Source: Orbilia blumenaviensis (lineage: Eukaryota > Ascomycota > Orbiliomycetes > Orbiliales > Orbiliaceae). Taken from it: a stretch of DNA of 64,000 nucleotides. Of this stretch, positions 10,802-22,900 are shown in pieces (within the stretch, counting starts at the first letter, position 1; each line of letters opens with the position of its first letter). The stretch spans positions 496,001-560,000 of the forward strand of contig JAVHNS010000011.1 of NCBI GenBank assembly GCA_036872755.1, written 5' to 3'. The position numbers and the translations under genes are program-made. The notes under the pieces were generated by a model, which was not told the origin of the DNA, ran no database searches, and was given only the letters and a program-made list of their open reading frames with translations.

Positions 10802-11585
10802 TTTGATAGGTTGATAATATTTCTTCGGACGTTCGTGGGCGGTGAAGTGAGGAAGAGTATGCGGGGTAGATGTGATAACAAAGTTGGTCGTGCGAGAGAC
10901 TGTCGCTGGAATATAAACGCTAACCAACCCAGATACTTAGCTCAGCTCAGGGGCTTGGATGCTGTCGACGACAATGCAATACAACCAGCTGAGGGATTAT
11001 GGCCCGTACCGTATCCACCACGAGAATCTCCGGTCCTTAGGCTTTAAGCCTTAACGCTGGTTTTAAGAAAGGGTGGCGTGAGAAGGGAAGCTCGAGCCGT
11101 CAGTGCGCCTGCATGGAAGTTGAAGGAAACAGGCGAACGCGAGTAAGGGAGAAATATCCGGTTTTTTTTTTTTTTTTTTTTTTTTTTTTCTGGCCCAACG
11201 CAACACATATCCTTTGTTGCAGTATTTGGATCACCAAATTGACTTGATCCGCGAGACCAGGCATTGCATGGCATTTTAAGATATATATTCTGGCTCATAG
11301 CCTGTGTTCGGGACAGTCACACTGGGCCCCAGACTACGATTGCAAATATGGAAAGAAAAACTAAAAAACACATACTTGAGCATAATGCAACATTATACAG
11401 TATGCATGTCTAAACGTGGGTTGCACCTCTATACTATGAGTAGAATCATACAATCTCAGAGGAAAACGAGAAAACCAAACTAAGAGAAGAGGACAGGAGA
11501 GGATAAGAGAGGAGAGAAGGGAAAATAGGGGAATTAGAAAGAAGCAGAGGAAAGTATCAAGGGAGGAGAGAAGAAGAGTCATGAA
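10802..11585. other. Spacer with T28 tract
   Basis: Promoter side of the SH3BGR-like gene and 3' flank of the secreted-protein gene. A pure T28 run lies at 11162-11189 and a GA-rich tract at about 11457-11580. No gene seen. Confidence 0.5.
11162..11189. repeat. Homopolymer T28
   Basis: Twenty-eight consecutive T, in the spacer between two minus-strand genes. Confidence 0.95.
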
Positions 11586-12701
11586 TTATTCTCCCTCATA
11601 CTCTTCCTTGGAGCTTTGTTCGGGGCCCTTCCCCTCCTCAGACCGTTTCCAATTAGGTCTAGACCCAGGCCTGATACTTTGCGAGCGCTCCGAAAAATCC
11701 AAAGGCGATGGCCCAAGCCATCCAAAGTCGGGTTTTTGGGGGTCAGTCATATCCGGACCCTCCAAATAATAAGGCTCCTTGGTTCCCGGTAATAATTCTT
11801 TGTCGAACCCAGCCGGGTCACCCGACCCATCCTGACTAGATGACCCCAAGGGCTTCCAAGACATAGAAAACTCCCCCATTTCAGTTGGCGACCATCTATA
11901 TGCTGGATTTTGGATTTTAACCAACCAAGGTATATTATCCAGCGCGTCTTGGTAGGCTTTTACACTACTTCCCGGTTGGGGCTTGGGCTGGTACATTGTA
12001 ACCTGGCATGTGCATTCTGAAAAAAGAGTTAGACTGGATTCCTAAACATCGAGTAAAGAGCACTCACTGAACCAAAGTTTGCATTTTTCGACGGCTACCT
12101 GGGTTGAACAAAAGCCCACAGACGTTCTGACCATTTTATTCCTTTCCCTAACAGGATTTAGAACAATCACGCCGTCTTCATTACAGAGACAGTTCAGGCA
12201 ATTAGACCTGTATGGGGTCCACCGCCGTGAAAGCGCAAACGAGTTACCAAAAAGAGGTCTAGGGTCAGGGCGTCGCATCCCTGCAATCCGGGGCCAATGC
12301 GCAGGATCTGGGTTTATGCGTACATAGGTACTATAGTGCGGGCAATCGACCGCCCATTTATAAAAAATTTGGCTCGAGACCTGGACACCGACTTCTTCCC
12401 TGGCCTCTTTTTCATGCCCTAGCTCCCCGAATAGGGATCCAACTTCGGGATCCAACTTCGATACATCGGCCGCCTGAAGGTCTGAGGGTACCGTTTCCAT
12501 ATAGGTCTGTTCTGACGGCGGAGATAATGCCCTCGCCCTTTGCGATAGTTGCGGTTGTGTCCGATTTTGATGCAAAATGGCTCCGTTCCCCGACGGTATT
12601 GTTCCATCTCTACGAAATTTTCTATTCAAAGGCACTACCGCAGACGCCTCTGATGTAATAATGAGAACAAAAAGAGTCAAGAATATTTTCAGCGAACCCA
12701 T
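11586..12701 (-). CDS. Secreted cysteine-containing protein, unknown family
   Basis: Two exons, 12068-12701 and 11586-12016 (354 aa). The intron has donor GTGAGT, a TCTAAC branch site and acceptor TTTCAG. The first 20 or so residues (MGSLKIFLTLFVLIITSEAS) are a clear signal peptide with a likely cut after an Ala-Ser-Ala stretch. No other membrane segment is visible, so secretion is inferred. Most Cys residues cluster in the middle: one in VDCPHY, then NCLNCLCNEDG, GFCSTQ and EKCKLWF, and after the splice KCTCQVT. This suggests a disulfide-bonded core. The C-terminal third is Pro/Ser/Gly-rich without Cys. It could be a host- or environment-facing secreted protein, but I recognise no family and no enzymatic motif. 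The ATG at 12701 is the only start that gives the signal peptide. Confidence 0.75.
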
Positions 12702-12806
12702 TGAGAATCAGTTAAATATACACGAATAAAATGATTGAAGGAGTAGTTTATATTTCAATATCCCCGCCAGTCAGTTTGTAGGTGACCTTGCCAGCACAGT
12801 CCCAGC

Positions 12807-12815
12807 TATATATAA
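12807..12815 (-). promoter_or_regulatory. TATA-like element of the secreted-protein gene
   Basis: A TATATATAA block about 105 bases upstream of the start codon of the divergent minus-strand gene. This is a plausible distance for a fungal TATA box. Inferred from position only. Confidence 0.4.
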
Positions 12816-12913
12816 TCTCGTAAACCAGTCTCTCCGATGGCTATATACTCAATTTTTATGTCTAAACTCACCACGTTATCTAATGTATACGTATCCAAAC
12901 TTAGGTATGCACT

Positions 12914-12949
12914 CACAGTTGTGGTCAACGGCGTCTGGGACTGAGACTA
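12914..12949. mobile_element. 36-bp mini-insertion, copy 1, with 9-bp target duplication
   Basis: A 36-bp sequence beginning CACAGTTGTGGTCAAC and ending GAGACTA is flanked by direct repeats GTATGCACT at 12905-12913 and 12950-12958. The match extends two more bases on the right. A second copy with two mismatches lies at 52511-52546 with a different flanking direct repeat. Copy-specific flanking repeats of unequal length indicate insertion. The sequence has no internal terminal inverted repeat and no open frame. Confidence 0.7.
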
Positions 12950-12959
12950 GTATGCACTC

Positions 12960-15900
12960 AAACACTCATGGAAGCGCGTATATATGATAATTCAAGTTCA
13001 TCAATATCCCCAATGGTACAGCTCCAAAATCCACTGCCATTCTCAGACCTCGGCCCGTTATTGCAACCTTCAAACTCAAGCTCATTCAGCAAATTCAGTA
13101 CCAAAATTAATCCCACACAATGTTTCGATTTTGTGTTGTCTAGTTCCAACAAGACCAGCCAAATCCAGCCGTTACATCATAGTCAGGGTAGCAACCCAAC
13201 CCACACGTAAATCAGGGTTCCAGGCGCAGCGTCTATAGAAACCGACATTTACAATTAGGGTACAGTCCGCCCATCTCAAAACATCTCCAACAGTAATTGC
13301 AAACTCATCCCACTTTACCCCCTCCACACAGCTTGCAAGTTTTCGCGAAATTGATTACACGTTTGCCAAACAAGTTGATACTAGGGCAAGCTTTCTTCGA
13401 TGCAGGCAAACTATTTCTTAGGTTTACGAAGTAGCTATGCGTGTACAATCAGGCTGTTGTATTCTTATTTATACCCATATACGTATACCCAATGCTGTGA
13501 GACAATTGAAAGGAGCAATTAGGGTGCGTTCTCACCATATATACAATATAATATAGTATATTATATAGGTAGCTACTGGTACGGAGTACTACTTAATTGC
13601 CTAGATAGGTGCTGATAATTATTTATACTGCTGGGATTTTTGGTTTTATGATCGATCTTCCTAACAGAAAATGTGATGACCGTCAACGTTTTCCGGCCTC
13701 ACAAAAATATACGCTATGTCGTCTCAAGTCAGATCCTTAAAGCCTCCGTGTGTTTGTAATATTGTGTTGTGCTATATATATAGATACCTACTGTGCCAGA
13801 AGAATGGGGGGTTTTTGAATCCAGTTTAGAATCCAGTTATATGGGGGTATTGTGGCCATAATACCGCTGTAATCCTGATTCAAGCTAGTACAACACTGCC
13901 CTAATACCGTGGCAATCACCAGAACTGGCACAATAGGTATCACCGCAATGCAATCACGTTAAGAATAGGTCTATTAATGTCAGTATTAACATTAACGTTA
14001 GCATCGTGATATAATTGGTACTATGAAATGTAGTGTCGCGACGTCGAGTTAGCAAACTGAGGCACGAGGCTGCCAGAGTGAGGTCGCCAGATCAATGTTT
14101 CCGGATACATATACATCCTTAAGTAATAAAAGCAACATTGCATTGTTATTATGGATTCAGACTCAACTCAAATAGAGCATTCGGAACATTGATGGTCTCA
14201 ACTCGGCTATTATAAGCTCGCCCAGATGCATGCATATCTGGCCAGATCCAGATCTGAGTGACGTTTTGAGTTCAGCTATTCGCTTAACATTCAAGCGATG
14301 AAAATACCCTCCAAATGCAACGCATAATATAAGGGTTTTTCTTGGCTCACCTTGTGCTGTACTACTTCATGGTAACTTTTTAACACAAGCAACAAACGTT
14401 AACTCTAACCTTTTTAACCGTTTGCCTCCATACGATCAAGCCGAAATCTAAAGCAAAGAAATCATCACAAGTGCCGCCAAACTCTATTCTGTCAGATGAC
14501 TGATGCTGAAACGAGCACACTTAGAAATAAGCAAAATGAAACAAGGCATCAAAGCACCTATGGTGAAGACCCGCTACACGTTGAGAAGTTGGACGTGGAG
14601 GTAGCGGATGCATTACCGAGGCCTATGCACTCAGAGGCACCGGGACCGAAGGGAAACTTTCAAACATAATGCGCCCTGAAATATAATGGAATAAATACTT
14701 AATTAAGCACAGGAGAACATATATTACTTATATAATAATACGGGCAGAATTTCCACCATATTAAACGTTAAACATAACTGACCAGCAGATTTAGAATACT
14801 TCGCTTTTTAGATCCCGGGCATCATTGGCATCAGCATCATCATTAATATTTGCTTTGTCTCCAATGAAAAAAGAAGAAAACAATAAGAACAGAATCCCCG
14901 AGAGGCGCGCTAAGAAGACGCTTGCTCTCACTTTTCAACTACAATAATGGCAGGACCCCAGAGGAGGCACAGCATAAAGGTTTGCACTCCTCCAGACCAG
15001 TCTATATATACCTATATATATCGTGAAACATCTAAAAAACGAAAAAAAAAAATGGGGGACATAAAAAGGTAGTCCGTTTGCTAGGTGGGTTTTCTGTAAA
15101 AGAAAAACATTTTGTTTAGTGGAGACAGACGTGAGTTTGTGCTATAGATATCTTTTTTCAAGGCTCGTATAGTGTGACTTTGTGAGACTGGTTTATGAAA
15201 ACAAGATGCAACAGACAATCGTGATTATTTCCAGTTAGCCGAGTCCGATATCCGTCTTAGTAGTATAGAATCCCGTCAACGGCTTTCCAGAATTTGTTGA
15301 TGGGGCGGCTTTAGATTTTCTTGTGAACGCAGACCTCGGCCCAAGTGCTTTTGGGAGGTGCGTAGATGTAAATGTTTGAGTAGGCCTTAGTACCGCCCGA
15401 GATATATGAACCGGATTCTTCAATATACAACCTTCGGTTCAGCGTGTCGAGGCCGGCTCATACGGGCGATATCGAGCAATATCGGGCAAGTTCGTAGAAG
15501 TCAGTTTGCCAGAATAAATGATATCAAAACATGAATCAGATTGACAGCCCACAGCACTAGCTGGAGCTAACCATCCCTGCAGTTCTAGCATTTGAATTTA
15601 TTTGCCAGGCTGCCGGCAGTAAGTACGCGCAAACATAGCCGCAAAGATTTGACTCAGCTTGTCGCATAGTATTGCCAGAGATTGCCTGCAAAATCCAGTC
15701 CCATATATCATACTAAGAAATTAATTGATACTTAAACTACAGCATTTTGACCTAATAGCTTCATTGCTATCTACGCACTAGTAATATACCTAGGTACATA
15801 TATATTCTAACTATTCCAGGCCAAAGCTCACGGTTATACCCACCCTCCCGAGACCAATTACTCTCCTACTACGCGTGCATCAAGCACCACCTCCTTAAAA

Positions 15901-16158
15901 ATACTGGCCCACTATACGACCTATAGAGCCTAGACCCATCTACTTAGAGACTTCGGCTTTTCCGTACTGCATAAACACCCAATATCACATATAGTACAAT
16001 CAATTACAGTCTTCCTAACGCCACGAATTGTAAGTGAGGAACAACAGAACCATATCTTCCCGCCTCCCGAAAAGGTATAAAAATGCGCTATCCACTCCAC
16101 TTGCATACGCATATATCAATCAGCCAAGAGTTCCAGAAAACTAAAAGAGACGTCTTAG
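12960..16158. other. Gene-poor AT-rich region
   Basis: No supported gene. Short frames at 12968-13238 on both strands and 15235-15423 on minus have no family resemblance. AT palindromes occur near 13540-13575. A TACCTAGGTA palindrome lies at 15787-15796. Confidence 0.5.
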
Positions 16159-16659
16159 ATGAAATTCCCGTCCCCAAACCAATCTCAAACCTTCATCCCA
16201 AACCAAGATCCGAATGGTGGTTGGAGTCTTCTTCAGGGCGTTATCGCGGGTGCTATAGCCGGCTTCATTACCAAAGCAGTATCTGTGGGAGTGAAGAAAG
16301 CCTATGGAGTTTATACGACTGGTAATTGGCCCCTCCATCCTGCAAAGCATCTCAAGACCTAACGTTCCGGGCCACTGGCCATCGTGCACGCGTACTGATG
16401 CTAGTTATAGTCAACATACCCAAAGCTTCACAAGAGATGACATATGACCAACCTACGGCCAGTCGACGCCCGGTATACCCTGCGCGTATACCCAACCATA
16501 CAGTGCCTATAGACATGCAGAATATCCCCGTATTTGGGGCACCTGGATTTAGGGATGTTAGTATATCAGCTTCTATGTATGCCTTGTTAGTTGCTTTACT
16601 TAAATGTCAATTAACTAAGTATTTAAACCCATGCAGAACCACAGCGGCAAAATCACTAG
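16159..16659 (+). CDS. Possible small multi-exon gene, Gly/Ala-rich helix
   Basis: Tentative. An ATG at 16159 opens a frame whose residues 25-48 form a Gly/Ala-rich amphipathic or membrane helix (GVIAGAIAGFITKAVSVG). Left unspliced it ends at 16362 (67 aa). A spliced model uses exons 16159-16321 (donor GTAATT), 16426-16560 (donor GTATAT) and 16637-16659 (acceptor GCAG), giving 106 aa. The second exon is then Pro/Tyr/Arg-rich. The second intron has a plausible branch site (TTAACTAAG). I recognise no family, and neither model is strongly favoured. Confidence 0.35.
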
Positions 16660-17410
16660 CACTCAACAAGGACCTTCCATTCCCGAAGATATATATATAC
16701 CATCAGGACATTGCTGAATCAGGCCGCTTCCCGGAGCCAGCTAACCTAGGAGGACACACACTGCCAATAGATTGCCACGTGCATATGCATTTAAAAACAG
16801 CCAACGGGCGCTCTTGATTCTACTATCACATCATACATCGGACCCCGAGATATATATATCCCCATATTTTTTGATTTAGCAAGATGGTTTTTTTGTGTTT
16901 CCTGTTATTCTTGAACTCACATTTGTTGGACCGACCTATAGATTATTATTTTTATGTTATGTTATTTTCGACACTTTCTCTTTTCGTTTGTACTGAGTCT
17001 CGACGTCGAGGTACAAGTTGACCCCCGGTTACTTTTTCCTTCTGCTTCGCGCTGTTCCCATACATTTTCCTTCTCCTGTATCCCTAGGTACTACGTTTGC
17101 TTGAATAAAACCCCGACTACATCTTACCTTAAGTTTCCATCATAACCCACTCTTAAGCTCTTTCAATATCATATGTACGTACCCAGCGCAGGGGTATCTC
17201 AATTGCACAAGCGTTCAAGTTACCAACGAGGTTATAACGTTTAATCGTTTAAGCGTGGCAGTCGGAATACTATCTATCCGGATATACATATATATATAGT
17301 GTCTCGCACCACAGGTATACACATATTCACTAACTACTAACTAGTGCGCTATAGAAATCAAGCTTCATCAATTATCTAAAGAGCCAGTGCTGCACCCGCA
17401 GCTAGTTTAG

Positions 17411-17850
17411 GTCAAGAGCTTTGCTCCGCCTGGGCCGAACCTGGTCTAAACTGCTGAAAGCAGGCTTGCCACTGGTCTCAAAGACCCTAAGTAATCTATG
17501 TAACAACTCTTGCTATCACTGCCACTACTGTGTCAGATCTACTATGTCTACTAGCTACAGCTACCAGCTGTGTCTGTCAACTCTGATGTGGCTGCTGTGG
17601 CTGCTACGGCTCTTACGCCAAGGTTATATAACCCATTCTAGGAAGCCATCTCCTTTCGTTCGCTGAAAGGGATAGCCACAACAGCAGCCACAGCACAGTA
17701 GACAGACACAGCAGACCTGGTAAACCTAGTTGGCACAATACATACAATACACATAATGCACATAATGCACATGGCAATAGTAGCTAGTATTGGGTCTGCT
17801 TTCAGCAATCCAGGTCGAGCTAGGCCTAGGAGCAGAACGAAACTCTTGTC
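17411..17850. mobile_element. Degenerate fold-back element (MITE-like)
   Basis: Two nested pairs of inverted arms share a centre near 17635. The outer arms are 17411-17465 (starting GTCAAGAGCTTTGCTCC, containing CTGCTGAAAGCAGG) and about 17795-17850 (containing TCTGCTTTCAGCA and ending AACTCTTGTC). The inner arms, near 17567-17607 and 17675-17715, contain GCTGTGTCTGTC and GACAGACACAGC. The arms differ by several substitutions and small gaps, so the copy looks old. There is no open frame of note and no clear target duplication. It is unrelated in sequence to the element at 3098-3511. Confidence 0.55.
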
Positions 17851-17965
17851 GGGCGACCTTGTAGGCTTGATTGCATGCTAATATGTGTGGCGCAAGACAC
17901 CATATATACCTTGTAAAGCTTTTGCTAGGCAATTGATCCTTAGCTTCCTCACTCAGATGCAGCAT

Positions 17966-18272
17966 GCCGATAGATATTGCCGAAGCTCAATTGTATATAT
18001 TCAGCTAGTTAGTAGATAGCAGGTAAGCACCTAACCCAGGTACCTGGGTACTTGATTGCAATATATTACCGATTAAAGACTGTGTTGATATGTACGAAGT
18101 ACCTACTTCATAGCACATTTAGAGCGCACTAACTAGTCTTAAGTTCAAGTAGCGAACCTATTTCACCCGCTTCTAAACTTGTAGGGGCCCTCAAAATTCA
18201 ATTAAAGCCCGCATTCGATATTCGGCACAGTTACGCAATCCTCTGTCGGCGTTCCAAATTCTAGACCCGTTC
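17966..18272. other. Intergenic, no gene seen
   Basis: AT-rich spacer between the fold-back element and the CACGTG-containing region. No open frame or repeat of note. Confidence 0.4.
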
Positions 18273-18561
18273 CACGTGTTACACGTGACTTCGTCGCCGA
18301 TAATCCGATCCTAACTCTTCGGCCGAGTCAACATCGACAACAAGCAACACCTCGAGCTCAATCCCGTGCACGTGTGGCCATGTGGTTTAGAGAAGTCTAG
18401 TTCCAACCGGCCGAGTACTGCAATACAAAAGCATTTTAACTTAAGCCGGACTACGGAACAGATTGTAAACCCGGAATCCGTGCGGGTACGCGGTCAATGA
18501 TTCGTCCAAATTCGCCGGGCCCATCAATTAGATAGATATCCAAGTGGTTGGGGTGCACGTG
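18273..18561. promoter_or_regulatory. Cluster of four CACGTG sites
   Basis: CACGTG palindromes at 18273-18278, 18282-18287, 18369-18374 and 18556-18561, in an unusually GC-richer stretch 650-940 bases upstream of the GST gene. CACGTG is the core E-box bound by fungal bHLH factors (Cbf1/Pho4/SREBP type). Regulation of the GST gene is an inference from proximity. Confidence 0.4.
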
Positions 18562-19015
18562 TATGGGTGGAAATCACAAAGTCATATTGATACTATTCTG
18601 ACGCTGCGCCGAGACCCGGGCTCGAGACGAAAACCGACAATGCAAATGCATAACCGTATTGGTCGGTTTTCTCAACCCGCCGGCCGGCGCATGGTCGTGT
18701 AATACTTCAAACGTTACAAACCGGAACCCAAACGCTGCGGACGTTGCAAACACCTGCTATGATATAGCACGACAGCGTGAATTTCACTTAAACTATAGCT
18801 GCTAGTATATACCCACTTGAGTAGGTACTTACGTCTACTAACGTATCAAGTCCAGCTTATTATCATTTTTGATTATATCACGTCAAGTTGGACAGGCATG
18901 TAGTCGGCCGACTTAATTTGATTACAAAGACCAAATTTAACCCGATTGCCAATCAAGATTTATCAGCTAATACACGGGAGTGGCCCTCTTTTCCTCAAGA
19001 TCTGCTTTGCAGGGC

Positions 19016-19025
19016 TATATATAAA
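19016..19025 (+). promoter_or_regulatory. TATA box of the GST gene
   Basis: TATATATAAA, 187 bases upstream of the GST start codon at 19212. A good match to the TATA consensus at a normal fungal distance. Confidence 0.55.
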
Positions 19026-19211
19026 GACGAAGTCTCATTCCGAATCCACTGACCTCTTTCTTAAAGTTCCTTATTATCCTCGCCACCAACGCTTCTACAA
19101 GATTACAAAACTACGCGGAACCCGAATTTTCTCAGCCTCTACTTTCCTAAATCTATAAATTTTTGATAACCCAGAAGCCTAGCAAAGTTCTAAATTAAAG
19201 TTTCTCTAAAA

Positions 19212-19922
19212 ATGTCCTCCATCAAACCAATCACCGTCTACGGCCATTTGGGGGCTACCCCAAACCCACCCAAAGTTCTCATCCTTCTTAAACTCCTCGG
19301 TCTCCCGTACACACATATCGAGAAGGCCCTGACGGATGATCCGACTGTTGAAGATGGCATCAAACATACAAATTTCACTGCCATCAACCCCAACGGCCGC
19401 ATCCCAGCTATTACCGACCCAAACCAAAACGATATCAATGTTTGGGAGTCTGCTGCAATTCTCCAGTACCTCGCCGAGGTATACGACAAAGACTACAAAT
19501 TCTCCGGGAAAGATCTAGAAGAGAGAACTCTCATCAATGAATGGATCGCCTTCCAAATCTCTGGCCAGGCACCCATGTCAGGACAGTTCCTTTGGTTTTC
19601 TGTCGATAGGCTCCACAAAGCCAAATATGGCGAACAAGCCCCAGAGCATGTTATCATCAGGTTTAAGAACGAAGTTAGAAGGATTTATGGCGTATTAAAC
19701 GCTCATTTGGAGAAACAGAAAGCAAAGGGTTCAGACTGGATTGTGGCGGACAGGTTGACCATTGCAGATGTGGCGTGGATCCCCTGGGCAAGGATCATCC
19801 CCGCTTTCGATCCAACTCTTTTAGAAGAGCTTCCTGCATTCAAAGCATGGTTGGAGAGGATGGACGCATTACCAGCCGTGAAGGAGACATACGCGGAGTT
19901 GAATCCCCCACCTATGGCTTGA
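19212..19922 (+). CDS. Glutathione S-transferase, Ure2/Gst2-like
   Basis: An intronless frame of 236 aa, normal GST length. The N-terminal thioredoxin-like domain (about residues 6-90) has the beta-alpha-beta start ITVYGHLGATPNPPKVLILL, the cis-Pro region NPNGRIPAITDP and the glutathione-gamma-glutamyl contact motif WESAAILQYLAE. The C-terminal all-helical domain (about 98-230) includes WIVADRLTIADVAWIPW, the conserved N-capping-box region of GSTs. These features match the fungal Ure2p-like/Gtt-type class, cytosolic enzymes that conjugate glutathione to electrophiles or act as peroxidases. It stands alone in gene-poor DNA with a TATA box and a CACGTG cluster upstream, which suggests an inducible gene. 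I see no linked resistance or biosynthetic genes. Confidence 0.93.
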   Translation: MSSIKPITVYGHLGATPNPPKVLILLKLLGLPYTHIEKALTDDPTVEDGIKHTNFTAINPNGRIPAITDPNQNDINVWESAAILQYLAEVYDKDYKFSGKDLEERTLINEWIAFQISGQAPMSGQFLWFSVDRLHKAKYGEQAPEHVIIRFKNEVRRIYGVLNAHLEKQKAKGSDWIVADRLTIADVAWIPWARIIPAFDPTLLEELPAFKAWLERMDALPAVKETYAELNPPPMA

Positions 19923-22900
19923 TAGGAAACCGAAAGGACCTATATACCAAATAATCGAGGCAGCTGTCGGATCGGATTCATATGGCAATAGGCCAAGGCG
20001 TCATTTAGAAACTTACCATTGTTGATATATGTGAGTTTAGTATAGCATACGGGCTTTGATTTCCGGGGTGTCACTTGGATGAAATAGATTTTTGTTTTTG
20101 AACTGCCTAAATTTCCAATATTTAAGTTTTTGCGAGCTCAAACCGTGAGATCTTAACCGGCTATGAGATTAAAGAGACGACCCCCCGCAGATCGATCGCG
20201 ATGACCATATGTGCACGCGCACGTCCCTCACTACCCAAACTAAATTAAGGATTGTTCTTATTGATATGTTAACGTTGTGCCCCGCTATTCAACCTAACTA
20301 AATGGTATCTAGATGATTATGGTATCCATCCGTCAACCCTATGCCCCGAAACGCAATCAAGCAACATCTTATAGATATATAGAAGCCTTCAAGGCAATTC
20401 CCCCCCTCTTTTACTAATTGCGAACGACCTGGACGTTATTAAATATATAGAAATATATTGGCACCCTACAGAGCGAACCATTAAGCTGGCTCAAAGGCTT
20501 TAGGATGTACAGGATTTTAGTTTGTTAATTAAGAGGACATCAATCTCCATACAAAGAGTTATGAGTCTGCCTCATTGATTCTAACTTAGCTGCTCGTTGG
20601 CAAGAGTCAAAATACGAGCAAATCCACCCAGTGCCCAGACCTATTCTTTCCAGACCTACAGCTCAGGTAGGCGTTACAGAATGGCCCGCAGATCTAACAT
20701 TACTTTAAAATGAACTCATCCCCATGAATAAATAACAGAAAGGGAATATATACAATCCCTGCTGTACTAGTTGTTCTTATTCGAAGCCAAATTTAAAGAA
20801 ATCAATCTAGATATCTCAGGATCTCCTCCTTAACATCGCCCGCCCAATCTCTCACATATATAGGCTCGATACCTGACCGCCATCTGGCTTCAAAAATGGC
20901 CCAGCGACCGGCCCAATTAGACTTAGAGCCCTATCCAAAGTGAAATTACCACAATTTAATTTCTTTTATGGCCGCCGATAGGGTCGGCTCTATACAACAT
21001 GCTCATATATGCCACCAACATACAACGCAGTGCACGTAGATCTAAAGTTTAGTGTAGTGGCACTTGTACACTCCAAGTGAAAGCGAGATCGAGATCGCGG
21101 GTGGCATTTGCAATTGGCTGCCATGAAAGAACACAAATTCGAATGCGATTTGATCATGTCTATGGGATAGGTCGACGCTACAAACACAACTGCAATGCTG
21201 CAAAATGGCATTTCAATATGTATACCATAGGGGCAAATGGCAGACTTAGGAGAAAGTTTCTATGATCTAGATCTATTTCGTGGCCAACATAAAGAAATTA
21301 TAGTTCCTCAAGTCAGCCCGGGAACTCTAAAGTCAACTCCTAATTTTACCGGAAACTCCTACCATATATGCCAAAAGATTTAGCATTGATGTGTCACGAG
21401 TCTCGAAAATTAAGCCTACCCAAGCGCGAAACGACGCTCTGCCGAAATATTCGAAATGAAAGCGACCTAGACTGATGGCCACGCGGGGCTACGCAGCACC
21501 GAAAACGCTGATCCGCTATCCGTGAACACGATTACCGGGTTTGAGGCTAGCGGGACCGAACTAGTACTAGTGGTTATACAAACATAATATACCACTACTC
21601 GTGAGTTCATTGGCAAGTGATATCGATGTGTGAAAGCCGAACATGAGTATGTATACTTAGGCGACCCCACGTCTTCCCTCGTGCGGGCAGACACCCGAAG
21701 CAAAATCGTGCGCATATCTTTCCCAGTGAGTTCGGTTCGAACACGCAACCAGGAGAACGATGGCTGTGTCTCTCTATAGCTACCGCAAGGTGGATTAGGT
21801 ATTTTGAACACCGAATGTTACAGAGGGATATTACAGAGGTCGCACTCGGGGGTTGCAATAGTGTATGTAGCAACATCTATATGCATCAGATAACTAGGTG
21901 CTAATTTAATGCTCCAACTTGTAACTTCCTAGTCTCAGAACATATAACACATAGGTAGGAATTTAATGAAAGGACAACCCTAGGCCCGAGCCTGGGGTCA
22001 GCTCAGGATAGCTCCACCCTTCGGCGCCGATTAATCAAAATATTTCTGGTAGGGGATATCAGTTTAGTTCCGAGACCAGAGGATATCCCTACAAGTATCC
22101 TGGGGAACGTGGGTTTCCAAAAACTCAACCCCAATGAAACCAGGCACAGTTGCGCATCTAGCGTGTAAGCTACGTCAACCCTCTATGATTCGGATTATCA
22201 ATTGAACTTCTAGTACTAGCCTTCGCGAATTCGGCACAACACCCTGTCGCTCCAAAATACCACATGATTACTACATGCCACTCCACAAATTGCAAATGGG
22301 GATACCGGACCAAATCCTAGAATTATCTGTTACCCTGGTTGAGATCATCAATATGCGGAAGGGATTATCAACTATTATCAATTATATGCCACACTTAGTA
22401 TTCCTATTCGCCTTACCTAAATAGGTCTATCCTCGGAGCTAGTTGGAGACCAGTTCTATAGGAAGAAGTAAGTTCTAAGCGAAGCCGAACCGCCCTATCT
22501 ACGAGGTCTGGTAACTTCCGAGTTATTATTCCTTTTTCCCATGGGCTATCACTGAAACATTTCAGCACCGTCAAGAGGATACGGTGTAAGTTAGATGGTT
22601 TGCCCCATTCCCGTCCAATCCAATGCTGCTGAACTCGTTTTAACCAACTACCAAATATTTAAATCCCTGTAAACAAAAAAGTGAGAAACAGTTCCACAGC
22701 AACAGCTAACTATTAGGATCAAGCGTTGCAAGTGTATGCGAGCTTGATGAACCAGTAGTGCAGTGTACCCACAGATCTGCTAGAACCCGCAACAAAAAAT
22801 GCCAACTAAAGACTTTTATGTGAGCTCATCCAACCCAGTGGATTTAAAACCCGTATCACAAAAGTCTGGAACAACGATAAACACTTCGCCAAACATGTAT

